Part shown: piece after piece, positions 11,491 through 22,852 of the stretch
How the letters are laid out: each line of letters opens with the position of its first letter
Position numbering within the stretch: the first letter of the stretch is position 1
Made by a program: the position numbers and the translations under genes
Assembly: GCF_036370855.1 (NCBI RefSeq)
Contig: NC_088130.1
Coordinates: 12,987,543 to 13,051,542 of the forward strand
Direction of reading: 5' to 3'
DNA length: 64,000 nucleotides
Source of the DNA: Dromaius novaehollandiae
Lineage: Eukaryota > Chordata > Aves > Casuariiformes > Dromaiidae
The notes under the pieces: model-generated
What the model saw: only the letters and a program-made list of their open reading frames with translations
What the model was told of the DNA's origin: nothing
Databases searched by the model: none

Positions 11491-13436
11491 GTGAGTACAA
11501 AACTGGGAATGTAACTGGTAGTTTTTAGAAATATCCTAGATGTTTCAAAGGCAATCAGACTGACTCACACTAGCAAAACCTAGTGAACTACTTGATAGTA
11601 AAAATTGTGTTTCTGCAAATATATATGGGGCTTGGGAATGGTGGTGATGAATGATTAAAACACCACAGTAATGAATGTTAGAGGAGTGGCATTATCCTGT
11701 ATCCAGAAACATAATCTATGTGTAAAGCTTTGTATTTTGGAATATAATTGTTATTCAGGAATATACTATCTCTGAAAATGTGGCTTCTTTTTTTTTCCTC
11801 TCAACCCTCCTCTAACCCATGTTTTCCTGCAAAGATCAATATTTATGGTTCAGATACTATGAACTGAGTTATAACATGAAAGGGCTATGGGTTTCTCATC
11901 TTAATCAGACTCTTTACTGAGAGGTTTATTTATGCAAGTGTTTCAGGAGTACCTAGCTTTTAGCCATAGTATACAGAATATACGATGGTATATATCTCTT
12001 GTTTTAGTATTTTCCATTTTGGTGTGTCTTTAAACCAGAGTTTATTTACTTGCCGAGTTCAGGGATTTCTAGGAGATGGACCACTACAGGGCTACAGCCT
12101 CTCTAATTGCCCCCTGAGAAAGTTCTTCTGTGGCTGATCGCTCTGGTCTTTCACAGCCCTCAGTGCCGAGTACGTACCACTTTTGGGAAGGTGAGCTTCG
12201 CCGTGCAGACAGGCTCCTTAGCTAATCACAGGCATGCCTCTAGCCCGTGCAAAGGAAATGCATCCATCTCATGAGGGTGCCTCTGAAATATGCTGGCTTT
12301 CCACTCTCATAATGAACTAAATTTTCAAATATTTCACTGCTTGCATTTGTTAATATTTGATTTGATATGCTAGTCTAAGAACAGCTCCTCTGTAGTATAG
12401 GTAAAACCTATTCACTATTTGAAATGGGTGAAGAAAAATAGGCATAATAGAAAACACATACAGAGGGGCCCTAGCACTGCCTTACAGATTTTCAAAACAT
12501 CAGGCCAACTTAAATAAAGTAATTCATGTTATTCAATGGACAGTTTATCTGTGTTAAGTGTACAATGAATGAGAAATTAACCAAATTGAGTATTACTAAA
12601 GATTTATATGAGATTTATTTATGACATTTTAAGCTATGATTGTTTCTCTAGTTATGGGGTTTTATAATAAATATATATATTATATTTATATTTAAACCTG
12701 TTATTATATCCATTATTATAATGCAGAAGAACAGTAATTTTTATTGGAGTTATTCCATTTGGAAGATAATTCTGTAAATGCTACTTTTTTTTTTCTTACT
12801 TTGTCTATAACTTAGAGAGAGTAGATTCTGGCATAGCCATCTACAAATTTATGGTCTTCATTTTTAGATTATTTAGTAGGCTGTACTGTTTACATCTTTT
12901 CAATGAAATAATAGAAGTCTGATTTCTCAGTTTCATTTCAGAAATAGGAAATCATGTGTGAAAAGAATAAAGACTATAGAGATAGCAATAAAACCTCAGG
13001 TATTGTAGAATGTTGTTTAAGAGCTATAGTTATAAGCTTTCATTTATGAAATTAAAAGAAATTCCATAGTGTTTTTAGTTTTAATTAGCATGGTTTTAGT
13101 TTAGTGTGGTTTTGTAGTTTGTAATCTGGTATGGTTTAGTATGGTTTTTTTTACACCCTGCATTTTGCACAATGGTTTCTGAATTCTGATTCTCCCACTG
13201 ATATTGCAACATTGTCCTCATTGTAATATGAGATAGTAAAAAGTTTACTTCAAGAATCTTTTAAAAAATCTCCTTCTCTGAATTATAAGCCTACATGCCA
13301 AATGTTGGAACCTTTTTCAACATTCCTTTTGCTTTTCTCCTTTTTGCTCTAGCTCGCTCATTAAAATCTTGGAAATTTCATATGAAAGAAATGAAAGTCT
13401 AGCATACATATAAAATATATCCTTGTTATCTCCTAG
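11491..13436. other. Intron E-F, with a GC-richer patch near 12.05-12.28 kb
   Basis: Mostly AT-rich intron. The part at about 12050-12280 is richer in GC and CpG than its surroundings and shares an exact 18-mer (gtggctgatcgctctggt, 12130-12147) with 51818-51835, hinting at an old dispersed repeat I cannot name. An AT-rich run lies at about 12665-12720. No coding exon was supported. Confidence 0.5.
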
Positions 13437-13640
13437 GTAGCTGATGAAGAGGTGAAGCCTGAATGCTTGCTGGATAAAGGACATCTTTGGCAAGCGCAGG
13501 CCATGCTGCAAAAGATACAAGAATCTTTGGATAAACGAGAGAAAGAAGTCACTGAGCTTCTACAAAGTGAGAGAAGATATAACAAAGCAATGAAACCTCA
13601 AATCACGGTGCTAATATTCTTGAAAACTCTTGTCCAGAGA
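13437..13640 (+). CDS. Coiled-coil protein gene, exon F
   Basis: The exon is 204 bp (68 codons), phase 0 at both ends, with acceptor cttgttatctcctag and the near-perfect donor AGA|gtaagt. The protein runs VADEEVKPECLLDKGHLWQA, then a helix with QESLDKREKEVTELLQSERR, then a hydrophobic stretch TVLIFLKTLVQR. Here the chain changes from coiled coil to a more globular helical part. It is the longest exon of the gene and the clearest coding segment. Confidence 0.85.
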
Positions 13641-14045
13641 GTAAGTAGTCAGTCATTACAAAGAGGGAAAATGATTTGCCAGGTTTTCTAAAAGTCTATT
13701 TTTTACTTACTATTATCATTATTATTATCTTAAAAAATAGGAACACTTGTGATGGATGTGTTTGTTTACATTCATTTAAAGGCTATAGTTGAAATTTTCA
13801 GAGTACCTCATGGAACTGAAGAACAATAAATCTCCACTGAAATTCAGCCTACACAAAACTGTTTAGACCAATCATCACATTCCTTAATTGACATTATTTT
13901 AAAAGACAAATTAGTGAATCATGAGAGTGGCATTGTGAAAAAATACACGTTTTGCTGTCTTTACAGTTGATTTCTGAACCGCATGAATTACAAACAGATG
14001 TACCAGCTTTGCAGGAAATATGATCTAATTTTTGATCCCTGGTAG

Positions 14046-14212
14046 GTTCACAACATATACTGTGATGTCCCTGAGGCACAGCAGTACATCAGTCAGCATA
14101 TCAGGAAGAACGAGGATGAAAGCATTGATCGGAAAGAAGCCTTTAATAATGCTCAGGCTGACATTCTCTCCTATGAAGTATTTTATGGAAATGAACCTAT
14201 GGATGACAAAAG
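14046..14212 (+). CDS. Coiled-coil protein gene, exon G
   Basis: The exon is 167 bp, entering in phase 0 and leaving in phase 2 at AAAAG|gtatat. It encodes VHNIYCDVPEAQQYISQHIR, then an acidic segment and NAQADILSYEVFYGNEPMDD. It joins smoothly to exon F (FLKTLVQR then VHNIYC). The assigned acceptor (gatccctggtag) is modest. A stronger acceptor lies upstream at 13966, but using it would put the frame out and meet stops, so 14046 is preferred. Confidence 0.75.
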
Positions 14213-14631
14213 GTATATTGGATAGTTAATAAAGCAAAGATAGAAATAATGCAGGGAAGTAATGGGTTGTTTTCACACAGAGAAAATACATTTTAATAAA
14301 TGCTATTATAATTTCCATGCATAGTTATGAGTAAAAATCAAAGTAGAGTCTACCTTTATTGAACGAAAAAATAAATCAGGGAACTTAGAAGAACCACCTA
14401 CAAGAGAGCAGAAAACCATCTCAGCTTAACTGGCTTATACAAGTTTTATCCAATGTATTATAAAATATACTGAAATAAGCTTATTTGGCAAGCCTGTGCT
14501 ACAACATCACCATATCTTTCTTCCTACATTTTTACAGGATGCTTCTTCCTCATACTCTAGGCTAATTGCATCTTTCTTGTGGTTTAAGTAACTTGTTCCT
14601 AACAAACTCTTCATTTTTTGAACAATGACAG

Positions 14632-14783
14632 GACACAGCTCTTGACAAAGCTTTTCAGAAATCTTGGGAGAGCAAAGTCTGAATTAGAATATGCTGAAAC
14701 AGAGAAGATTGTGTTTGATTGTATCCAGACAGGGGAAATCCCCAACTGGATTAAAAGGGATTGTCTTTATGTAGCCTTGACAG
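14632..14783 (+). CDS. Coiled-coil protein gene, exon H
   Basis: The exon is 152 bp, entering with one base to complete the AGG codon begun in exon G and leaving in phase 1 at ACAG|gtgaga. The acceptor is ttttttgaacaatgacag. It encodes TQLLTKLFRNLGRAKSELEY, then AETEKIVFDCIQTGEIP and NWIKRDCLYVALT. The phases fit on both sides, and the mix of helical, aromatic and cysteine residues looks like a folded domain. Family not recognised. Confidence 0.8.
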
Positions 14784-15505
14784 GTGAGAAACCCTCTTGT
14801 CAATTCAGAGATGCTTAATTATCCTGAACCAGCTGACTTTTGAATAGTAGGAAACACAGTGTAGCAGTAAAAAGGCATTTAGATTCATGCTTATCTTTTG
14901 ACTGAGAAAATATGCAGCCATGCCACAAAGTACCCCATGAAACAGCTACAGTTATGTGCGTTTTAATGAATTGCTATATGAACTTTAAGACTGAGTCATG
15001 GTTTGTTAACGCATGGCTTCCGCATTTACTCCCCACTGTGCTTTTTTATTTGGTAGCTTTGTCATTTTCAAAAACAGAAGGTGTGTTTTGTACCTCGTTT
15101 CTGGACACCTCAGTGGGTGTCCAAGATAGACAGACCCAGAATACCCCCAGGTTTGGCAGAGAGTGCACCAGATCTGACAGTAAATAGGTCTGCAGGATTT
15201 GGAGAGAGGCCACCTCAAACTGTATACAAAAGTCATTTGACATATACATTGCATCAGTTTAACAATTAATTAATTTAATCATTCTGCACTTCTGAGAGGA
15301 CTAGCATGAAATCCTTTTCAGATATTTGGCTTGCTTTTTTCTGATTCTGCAACACAGAACGTGGCTTTGGTAGGCTGTGCAGGGAAAGGAGGAGGGCTGT
15401 GAACTTCTGTTTGAAATAATGATCATTTTCGGTCTAGGAAGGTTACTGTGTTATAACACAGTACTTACCTTATATAACTATGCACTTACTGGAACCCCCC
15501 AGCAG

Positions 15506-15585
15506 ACCCAGGAAAAGATACATGCTCTGAGAAGACAAGCCACCTTCCAGACGAAGTCATGAAGAAGATTAAATCACAAATCAAG
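15506..15585 (+). CDS. Coiled-coil protein gene, exon I
   Basis: The exon is 80 bp, entering with two bases that complete an Asp codon from exon H and leaving in phase 0 at AAG|gtaata. The acceptor is aaccccccagcag. It encodes PGKDTCSEKTSHLPDEVMKK then IKSQIK, a polar, likely surface-exposed or disordered segment near the C-terminus. The other frames contain stops; only the frame predicted from exon H stays open, which is good support. Confidence 0.7.
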
Positions 15586-16359
15586 GTAATATACTAAAAT
15601 GACATCTGACATGTTTTTAAGGAAGCTATTGAAAAATGCCTTTCTTTTCCTAACTGTTCTTACGGGATTTGAGATTTGCTCTGGGTTATATCCTATGATG
15701 TGTCTAAATGTGTGCCTTTTTCCAAAAAGCAGATCTGAATAGGAATTACATACAGAGATCTGCAGTTATATAATATACCATCCAGCAAGAGTATTTACAT
15801 TAAGAATAATAGAGCCTTCCTAACTAGCAAATTATAGATTTGTATCTTTTTCTGTATGTAAAGGTTCTAATGTTCTATTTATACCTCTTTATAAGCATTT
15901 TTTTCATTTACATACAAATCTTTTTACACATGATGGCCTTTGATGCCTTTTACAAGTAGAGGTAAAGTGTTCATGTATCTAAAGGTTTGGGATGCATAGA
16001 TTTCCTACTTAAGTAGTAGGCCAGAAACAAAATATTGTCTCATCTCTTTGCATCAAAGAATAAGGCAGACAAGAAATAGCTAGGTGATTTGAGTTTTCCC
16101 TGCTGACAGTGACCCAAAGAAGTACTTCAGCAACACAATGAGAACCACAGTGCAATGAGGTCCCTAACATATTGTTGCTGTTGGATCTCAGAGCAAATAG
16201 CCCCCAAATTGCCTGAAATTCTTATCTCCCCTACACAGACATTAGCACAACAATTGTCATGCTGAGTTAATGCACAGAAACTCTGCACTCCTAAGTAATG
16301 AATATGAACTGTAAAATATTTACATTGGCAATTATTAATAATATAACTGCTATTTTTAG

Positions 16360-16386
16360 GTTGCTCATGAAACAAAGGAAGAGTAA
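16360..16386 (+). CDS. Coiled-coil protein gene, possible last exon J
   Basis: After the acceptor taactgctatttttag, a phase-0 reading gives VAHETKEE followed by TAA at 16384-16386. It fits the phase left by exon I and would end the protein with a short charged tail. No polyadenylation signal is obvious nearby, so the gene may instead continue elsewhere. If this is the end, the visible exons encode about 378 residues. Confidence 0.4.
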   Translation, partial: VAHETKEE

Positions 16387-16506
16387 GAGAGATACCAGCC
16401 CTGGAGCAAGGTCCCCATTTTAGAGGTGGACACTTGGTAGATAGCCTGGAACAGAGAACTGCTTTCCACTGTACTTCTGGAGTGGAAACTGCATAAGAAG
16501 AATTAC

Positions 16507-16593
16507 AATATATATTGTACAATATATATATTTATTGTATATATACAATATATATATATTGTATATATATATAATGTATATATATATATATAG
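16507..16593. repeat. AT microsatellite with palindrome
   Basis: A run of TA dinucleotides broken by ttg and tac, including a near-perfect palindrome around tatattgtacaatata. It is able to form a hairpin or cruciform. Its reading frames are meaningless. Confidence 0.9.
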
Positions 16594-16799
16594 ACTGCAG
16601 ACTGATCTGTAGCAGGTAGGAAGTGATACAGTTTTGATGTATTTGGTGGTGAGACAGCTAAGGGCAGTTTTAAATCCACTTTACACAATGAAAATTGTGC
16701 AACAAGCCAGATCTCTGTTGTAAGTCAAAGGAACTTTTTGATCTCTGGTGCAGTAATCAATGCGTCTAGTGTACAGCAATCGAATATTTTACATACAGT

Positions 16800-16824
16800 G
16801 AAATGAAATGAAATGAAATGAAAT
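16800..16824 (+). repeat. (GAAAT)n microsatellite, about 5 copies
   Basis: Perfect pentanucleotide repeats of gaaat. Confidence 0.95.
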
Positions 16825-16948
16825 ATATTCAATTGTATTAAGACATTAGTGTCCAACAAGAGATAGTTTCTTTATTAACTTTACTTGTTAGCTTTGTTAA
16901 CCATTTAAACAAAGTTATCATGTGAAAGGGTTGTATTGGTGAACAATG

Positions 16949-16980
16949 TTTGACATGAGCCTTACCCTTTGACATGAGCC
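16949..16980 (+). repeat. Short tandem duplication
   Basis: tttgacatgagcc is repeated at 16949-16961 and 16968-16980. Confidence 0.8.
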
Positions 16981-18574
16981 TATCTACCCTTTCAGGGTGT
17001 CTAACCCCAAAACTCATAATTTAGCCCCTTCCTCCATTTAATCCTATGCCTATGCAAGTTTACTGAAGCAGTTTCATGGCTTAACATGCAATTGTTCAGA
17101 TTGCTAGATTTATGTCTTTGTTTAATGCTGCAGTAAATATAGAAAAGGATTCATTTCTTTATTAGATGATAGATTTTAACTTACTATTAATGTCAACATT
17201 AAAGTGGGAATGAAATTTAATTACAAAAATTCACAAAACAGTATTTAAAGTAATAGCTGTTAAATACTTTAGAATCCATTGAATTATCCAGTATATCATA
17301 AATAAGAAAAATAAGAATACGAAAACAATGTCAGTTGATCCAAGCTTGATTTGGTTTTGGTAAGAATTGTTCTATTAAGTAAATATGTACTAACTGAAAT
17401 TAGTGAATTGACAGTTTGTTTCCGATTTTGGATATTTAAAGGAATTTCGGAAATCAAAATGCAAGCACATGTCTGACTATCAGAAGGACTGAGATAGTCA
17501 GAATATCTAGATCCTATCAGAATAACTGGAAAATGAAAATCCTACTAATCAATCACACTAATTTCTCATATCTAATCTTTTCAATAATCTCACTTCTCTC
17601 ACATCCCACTTTCCCACTTTATTTTTATTTTTAAACTAAACAGGAAAAAAAAGTCTTTCTCCACTACTAGCTCCAAATCTGTTTCCTGTTTTAGAAGAAA
17701 CTAATACAAAAAAAAAAAGAAAAGAAAAATTTCACTTTAGTCTGAGCAAGATCAGAATCAAGTCTTAAATAGCAAAGCTGAAAAAAGGGTACTTACATCA
17801 TCCTCAGCTGATAAAAATGAAAAAGCCTCATTTATTTCAGAGGAAATCTGTCAACTTCTCTCATCTGTAAATCTTCTCTAGGGCCGGCCTTCTAAAGGGT
17901 GATTATGATACATCACAGTGGCATTGGAAATCCCTGATTATTTTATTTTACTCTTCCCCTGGCACATAGAAACAAAAATAAAAAAAAAAAAGAAGGAGGA
18001 GAAGAAGAAGAAAGGAATTAGAAGGTAACCAAAATAAATGCAGGTGTCCTGAAAAAAAGAATGATAATTATTTAGAAAACCTCCATTATTTAGAAACTTC
18101 ATTTTAAAATGCTTCATCTCTTGTCAGAGAAGAAGCCTTTGCTGTAGAAAATAAGTAAGTACTCTTTAGGAAAGCTTCCATATAATGTAACTCTCACTTA
18201 ACAAATCCAGTCTTTTGACCTGCAAACAATCAAGTGGGAATATTTAATGTAGTTCATGAAAATAATGAGTTCTTTTTGATTAAAACATAATACCAATTTC
18301 TTCATGAAATTCTATTTGAATGTCTGACAAAGATTCACTATAGGCACAATAATAAAATATTTGATCCTGAAGAAAGAAAAACAAAATCCTCCCGGCCCAA
18401 AAAATCAGCAGCAAAATGTAAAATAAAACTCTCATAGTGTAGGCAAGTGTGCTGTCTAATGTCTTCCGGGGAAGACAATGAGGTTGAATTACCATGCCCT
18501 GCAATAATTTTCAATCTCCTGTTCTAAAATACTCTGAAACTTCCCAAGAGTAACGGTTGAAAAGTTTGATTGAC
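16981..18574. other. Spacer between the convergent loci, no gene seen
   Basis: AT-rich sequence with A-rich runs near 17710-17727 and 17974-18014 (the latter followed by gaa repeats). It would be the 3' spacer between the + strand coiled-coil gene and the minus-strand candidate gene. Confidence 0.5.
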
Positions 18575-18580
18575 TTTATT
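18575..18580 (-). terminator. Polyadenylation signal AATAAA (minus strand)
   Basis: AATAAA on the minus strand about 40 nt after the stop codon of the candidate terminal exon at 18620. Its position fits a real 3' end but could be chance in AT-rich DNA. Confidence 0.4.
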
Positions 18581-18619
18581 AATACCCACCAGCTCAAAAG
18601 ATGCCATTACCAGTACTTA

Positions 18620-18898
18620 TTATATTATCTTTTGATAAGTCTGGAGCTTTCCCATCAGTTCTCTTTTATTGCTTACACTTATTAGAGCATTAGTAATGTC
18701 TCTGAGATGATTCCAAAAAGAAACAAAAATCTTGGATAAATTTTCATCTGAAAAAGCTTTCACATGACATTTTGTCACATGTAATAGGCTTGACTCTAAT
18801 CTGAGACACGTGGGGCCTATGTCTTCAAGTACCTTAGACATTCCTGCTAAAATTATTCTTGCAAGTGCAATTAATATTTTCTCAACAACATGCCCTGA
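18620..18898 (-). CDS. Candidate terminal exon of an unrecognised gene
   Basis: A minus-strand frame of 92 codons ending in TAA at 18622-18620. It begins after a pyrimidine-containing acceptor (cttatctaactgccatgag); a second, stronger acceptor at 18942 (cattacttttgcag) would give a longer version in another entry phase. The protein is a series of amphipathic helices, for example SGHVVEKILIALARIILAGM and FSDENLSKIFVSFWNHLRDI. Joined in phase 0 to the piece at 19746-19800, it reads naturally across the junction (EEDLRHLLQ then SGHVVEK). A polyadenylation signal follows. Family not recognised. It could be the end of a gene convergent with the coiled-coil gene, a decayed gene, or a lucky open frame. 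Confidence 0.45.
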   Translation of the reverse strand, partial: SGHVVEKILIALARIILAGMSKVLEDIGPTCLRLESSLLHVTKCHVKAFSDENLSKIFVSFWNHLRDITNALISVSNKRELMGKLQTYQKII

Positions 18899-19745
18899 CT
18901 CATGGCAGTTAGATAAGAAAAGAATCAATCTTGATATATTTCTGCAAAAGTAATGACGATACCCTTCTCAGAGGAAAACTCTGAGATCCCCAGTCTAAGG
19001 ATTGATCTCATTTACATTTCGTAACTGTACGGTAAAGCCATTGACTCCAGGGTAGCACCAGATATGCAGTGTTATATCAGAAATCACAGCTAAGCACCAT
19101 TCTGTGAATCATTTTCTGCGATGGTTTTTACTAACAGAAATAAAATGGTTCTGCCATTTGATCACAGCTGAAATGAAGAGGCATAGGCAATTTAATCTGC
19201 CTGAACATTTTTTTAATATGTTGCTGCATGCAGATTGTGTCGTACAAAGCTACTTGGTAAAATAAAAGGCAGTCACAGTTTTTCTGTGTTTACTTTGGCA
19301 GATTTCCTGAGACTCCATGTAAAGAGAAATGTTCTTTCCTTGTTCAGGAAACAACCTGACCTTTCTAATTCAGGGCAGATTTACAGGAGCACAAATGAAA
19401 GTTAGGAGTTTATTGCCTTTTGAATTTTAGTAGGATAGGGACCTTGACTGTTTTTCTATGCCTTTGAAAATTACTGGTTTAAAAGTCATAAAGGCAAAAT
19501 CCTATGTGCACATCTCTTGTTTGTTGGTATGGAAGCAGGAAGAGGTGTAACTGGAAGACAGGATGGAGGCATGAGGGCTGGGAACAAAACTCTGCTGAAT
19601 ATCCAGCATTGCTGTTTCTGTATGGAGTCTGCAGAAAAATATCAGAATAATGTTCCTGGAACTGTATTTCCATAGACGATGGCCCAAGAGGAGAAAAGAT
19701 TCAAGATCTTCCCCAAAAATTAATGGATAAGGAATGCTTGGTTAC

Positions 19746-19800
19746 CTGAAGCAAATGGCGTAAGTCTTCTTCCATCTTCACATGCACTGGTTTTACCAAT
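19746..19800 (-). CDS. Candidate exon of the minus-strand gene
   Basis: The piece is 55 bp between the acceptor gatctcattttctgaag and the donor CAG|gtaacc. It encodes LVKPVHVKMEEDLRHLLQ and leaves in phase 0, matching the exon at 18898. It enters with one base, needing a phase-2 exon upstream; the next candidate upstream leaves in phase 1, so a missing exon or an error is implied. Confidence 0.3.
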
Positions 19801-20338
19801 CTTCAGAAAATGAGATCCTATCTATCTCAAACAAGTAGGAAGGACAGAAAAAATAGCTCTAATAGTTACAGCCACAAATCCTTCACTATATGCAATTTGA
19901 AAACAAAAAAACCTTTTATCTTTTCAGAATGGAAGACTATTAGCAAAGGTTTGCAAAACTTGCTGATTATTTATAGTTTGAATGATGAAAGTAGTTGTAT
20001 GGAGAAAGAAGTTCTGAATCAGAAAAGCATTGGCTCCCAAACATGTTTGAATTTTATATTGGTTTAGGCAGGAGATTTAAAGGTTTTAATTAATCTATAC
20101 ACTAGTCAACCTCACTTTTTGGATAGATGATTTATTGACTAGACGTGTAGAGGGAACCCAGGTGAGCTTCATTAGAACAGCCCAGTATTAGCTCTCTTAC
20201 TAGAAAGAGAGGTTGAAAGAAATAGAAGGCTGAGTTTGAATTTTACCAGCCTCTTTCTGCTCCTTCTCAACTTTAAGAGGCATAGTGTTTATTGCTCTAG
20301 ACTATGTTCAGGGGCTGCTGCTGAGCTCTCCAGGATAC

Positions 20339-20458
20339 CTGCCTGAAACACACAATTTCCTAAGACAGTTAGCTTGTCTGCGTTGACGATGGCTTTCTTC
20401 TTTAACTTAGGCAGTGATGAAACTCTGGTATTACCATTTTCTATTTCTTTGGATATCA
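20339..20458 (-). CDS. Candidate exon of the minus-strand gene
   Basis: The piece is 120 bp with donor GGCAG|gtatcc and a weaker acceptor (aatttcccctggaatag). It encodes ISKEIENGNTRVSSLPKLKK then AIVNADKLTVLGNCVFQA, basic and polar. Phase 1 at both ends, compatible with the candidate at 22757-22852. Evidence is composition and splice signals only. Confidence 0.25.
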
Positions 20459-22756
20459 CTATTCCAGGGGAAATTTGGCATACACTATGCAATTACAACA
20501 TATGGGTGTTTTACAGACATGATTGGTACCTCTTTTCAGCATAAGGCAGATTATATGCAAGATAAAAGCAGTGTTCCTATGTGCAATTCTCAATGCTTTC
20601 ACGTTTTTCAGGTATCCACAGCTCTCCCATTAAACCTTCTCAGGCTCACAAAGGTGCTTTCTCCCTCATGCGAGGTATGCTGCTGAATTAACTTTCAGCT
20701 AATATGGAAATTTCAAGATCATTACACAAATTCATTTCAATTATGCTCACTTAAGCAAAAGTAAAAAAATATTGCTCTATTCATGAAAACCAACATAAAA
20801 TAAAATTCTGTTTTAATGGAACCATTCAAATTCTGCTTTGAATCCAGGTCCCACTTTTACAGCTCTCTGCCTACACACATTGTAAAACTATTCCTTGTTT
20901 ATGGGGGTATAGTTTTGAAATTTTGTCTTTTCTTATGTGTTTTAATATTATCCTACATATTGTGTGATGGAAAAGATCATAAGGCAAAATACATGCTTCA
21001 CAGTAGGAATGCAAGACAGTGACAGAATGATGCAAAGTCAGCTAGATTGACAGAATATGTTGGTTTTTTGAGTTTTAATTTAGAAGGGTTTTTTTTTAAT
21101 TCTTATTATTGTCTTTTTACCATTGTGCTCTTACCTTTTGCAAAAGGACAGGGCAAAACCAAGATTAGCAATGGCATGGATACCAATACCAGCGTGATCA
21201 AATTGTGACTGTCTGAGAACATTCAAGATTTTTGTCTTGGTGCTAAAACTCACAGGTACAGGCTTTTCAGATAGTCAAGAATAAGTAAAGGCTTTGGCTT
21301 CTGATTTTTCAAACATTAATGGCAAATTTCTAGCAGAGTTTTCACCCCTTTCCATGTTCTAAAGAAAATGCCTTTGAACTCTGTCCATCTCCAAGTAAGA
21401 TGTATTTCTCTGTGCCTAAAATACATATCACCACAGCTGAAATGGTCACAATTATTAGTGGAAACACATGCCTCCATTTGGATGCTTTTTACTGAGATGG
21501 GATTCCCTTAAGTCTGGCCCCACTTGGCCTGATGCTGGTGGAAGAAATGAAAGAGGGCCTTCTCTCCAGCCCTAACTTCCCCTTATCTTCTCTTCCAGCT
21601 CATGGCTTGCAGTGTACATGCAATACTTGCACCTCCAGCTTTCCAACAGCTTGTACAGTCTAATGTCACCTTTTTAATTGCATAGAAACAAAAATGAATG
21701 CCATAGTTAAGAGAATAGTCATCATTTGAAAGAAATAACTTATGCTACTATAAGAGAAGGCGGCTTCTAAAAGGGACCTTATTGTTGATGTCTAATTCAT
21801 TTGGCAATAAAACAGGACACATTTTTCTTTCTGAGGTTTTTTTTTTTTGGTTTCTTGGAGACCATAGCTATGTTATAGCAGTGGAAAATGAACTAACAAT
21901 AGCAATCAGCTAACTCCTAAACCCTACAATTCTGCTCAGGGCAAAGGATAAGTGGGGCATTGTATATTGAATATTGCTAATTTGATACTGAAAACAGAAA
22001 AAAATGTTAATCCTAAGATATGTTCTTGAATGTTTTCTGTAACAAGACCCTATTTTCCATACATCAGTCTGCTGGGGCCTTGTCCCCCTTCTATACAGAA
22101 TAAGACAGAGTAATACGAGTAACAAAGGAAAGGAAGAACTGGCACAATTCTGACCCATGACCATGAGAGTCCACATTTTTTAAGATAATAATTGAATGAG
22201 AGGAAGAATTCTGGAGAGACTTGTGCTTCACAGAGCTACTATTGATTTTGGCAGCCTGGAAAGCAGTCGGAGGTCTGCATAGGAAAAGCTCCCTGCTCCC
22301 TCTTCCCGTCGCAGAAACCTGCTCTCGGAAGTGCCGTTCGCTGCCTGAGGAGATTGCACGTGGGCTCTGGATAGGTTTTCTGTTATATTCCTGGTGGAAT
22401 TCAGGATCATTAATAATGATGATCTTTTTCTATCAAGTGTAAAGGCATCAATGATAACCTGTTGTAGCGTGCACTTTGTTCATAGTTGTCTGTTTTTTCT
22501 AATTGGGCCTCACAGTTTAGTAAACAGAAATCACTGGTTTGAAATGCAAATAAAGCCAATCGCACATTAATTTTTTTTTGTTGTTGCTGCTTAAAGACTT
22601 GTTTAAGAGCAGTGTCCTTAAAAAGTATCCTTTAACAGTGCAGTCTAATCTGCCTGGTTATGAATCTAGTTTTCTTGTTTATTTACTTAAATATTTTAAT
22701 GACTGCAGATTCAGACAGTGCATGTTTTAACAAATTACCCAGCCCTAGGTTTGTAC

Positions 22757-22852
22757 TGTTCATTTCCCCACAAAAGTAGCAGTTTAGGAGAAGTTTTCCT
22801 TTGCTTTGCAATTCCTCAGCAAAGTCTTGGCACATGTCCCGCATGTTGGTAA
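22757..22852 (-). CDS. Candidate exon of the minus-strand gene
   Basis: After the good acceptor ttcctttctgatcacccag, the minus strand reads TNMRDMCQDFAEELQSKGKL then LLNCYFCGEMN and can leave in phase 1 at ACA|gtacaa, a mediocre donor. The phase fits the piece at 20458. The mix of charged helix and a C-Y-F-C pair is protein-like, but no family is recognised. Confidence 0.25.

Noticed and set aside
16127-16522. 131-codon minus-strand frame
   Set aside because: It starts near the AT microsatellite, lies antisense to the possible last exon of the coiled-coil gene, has no splice signals, and its composition looks random.
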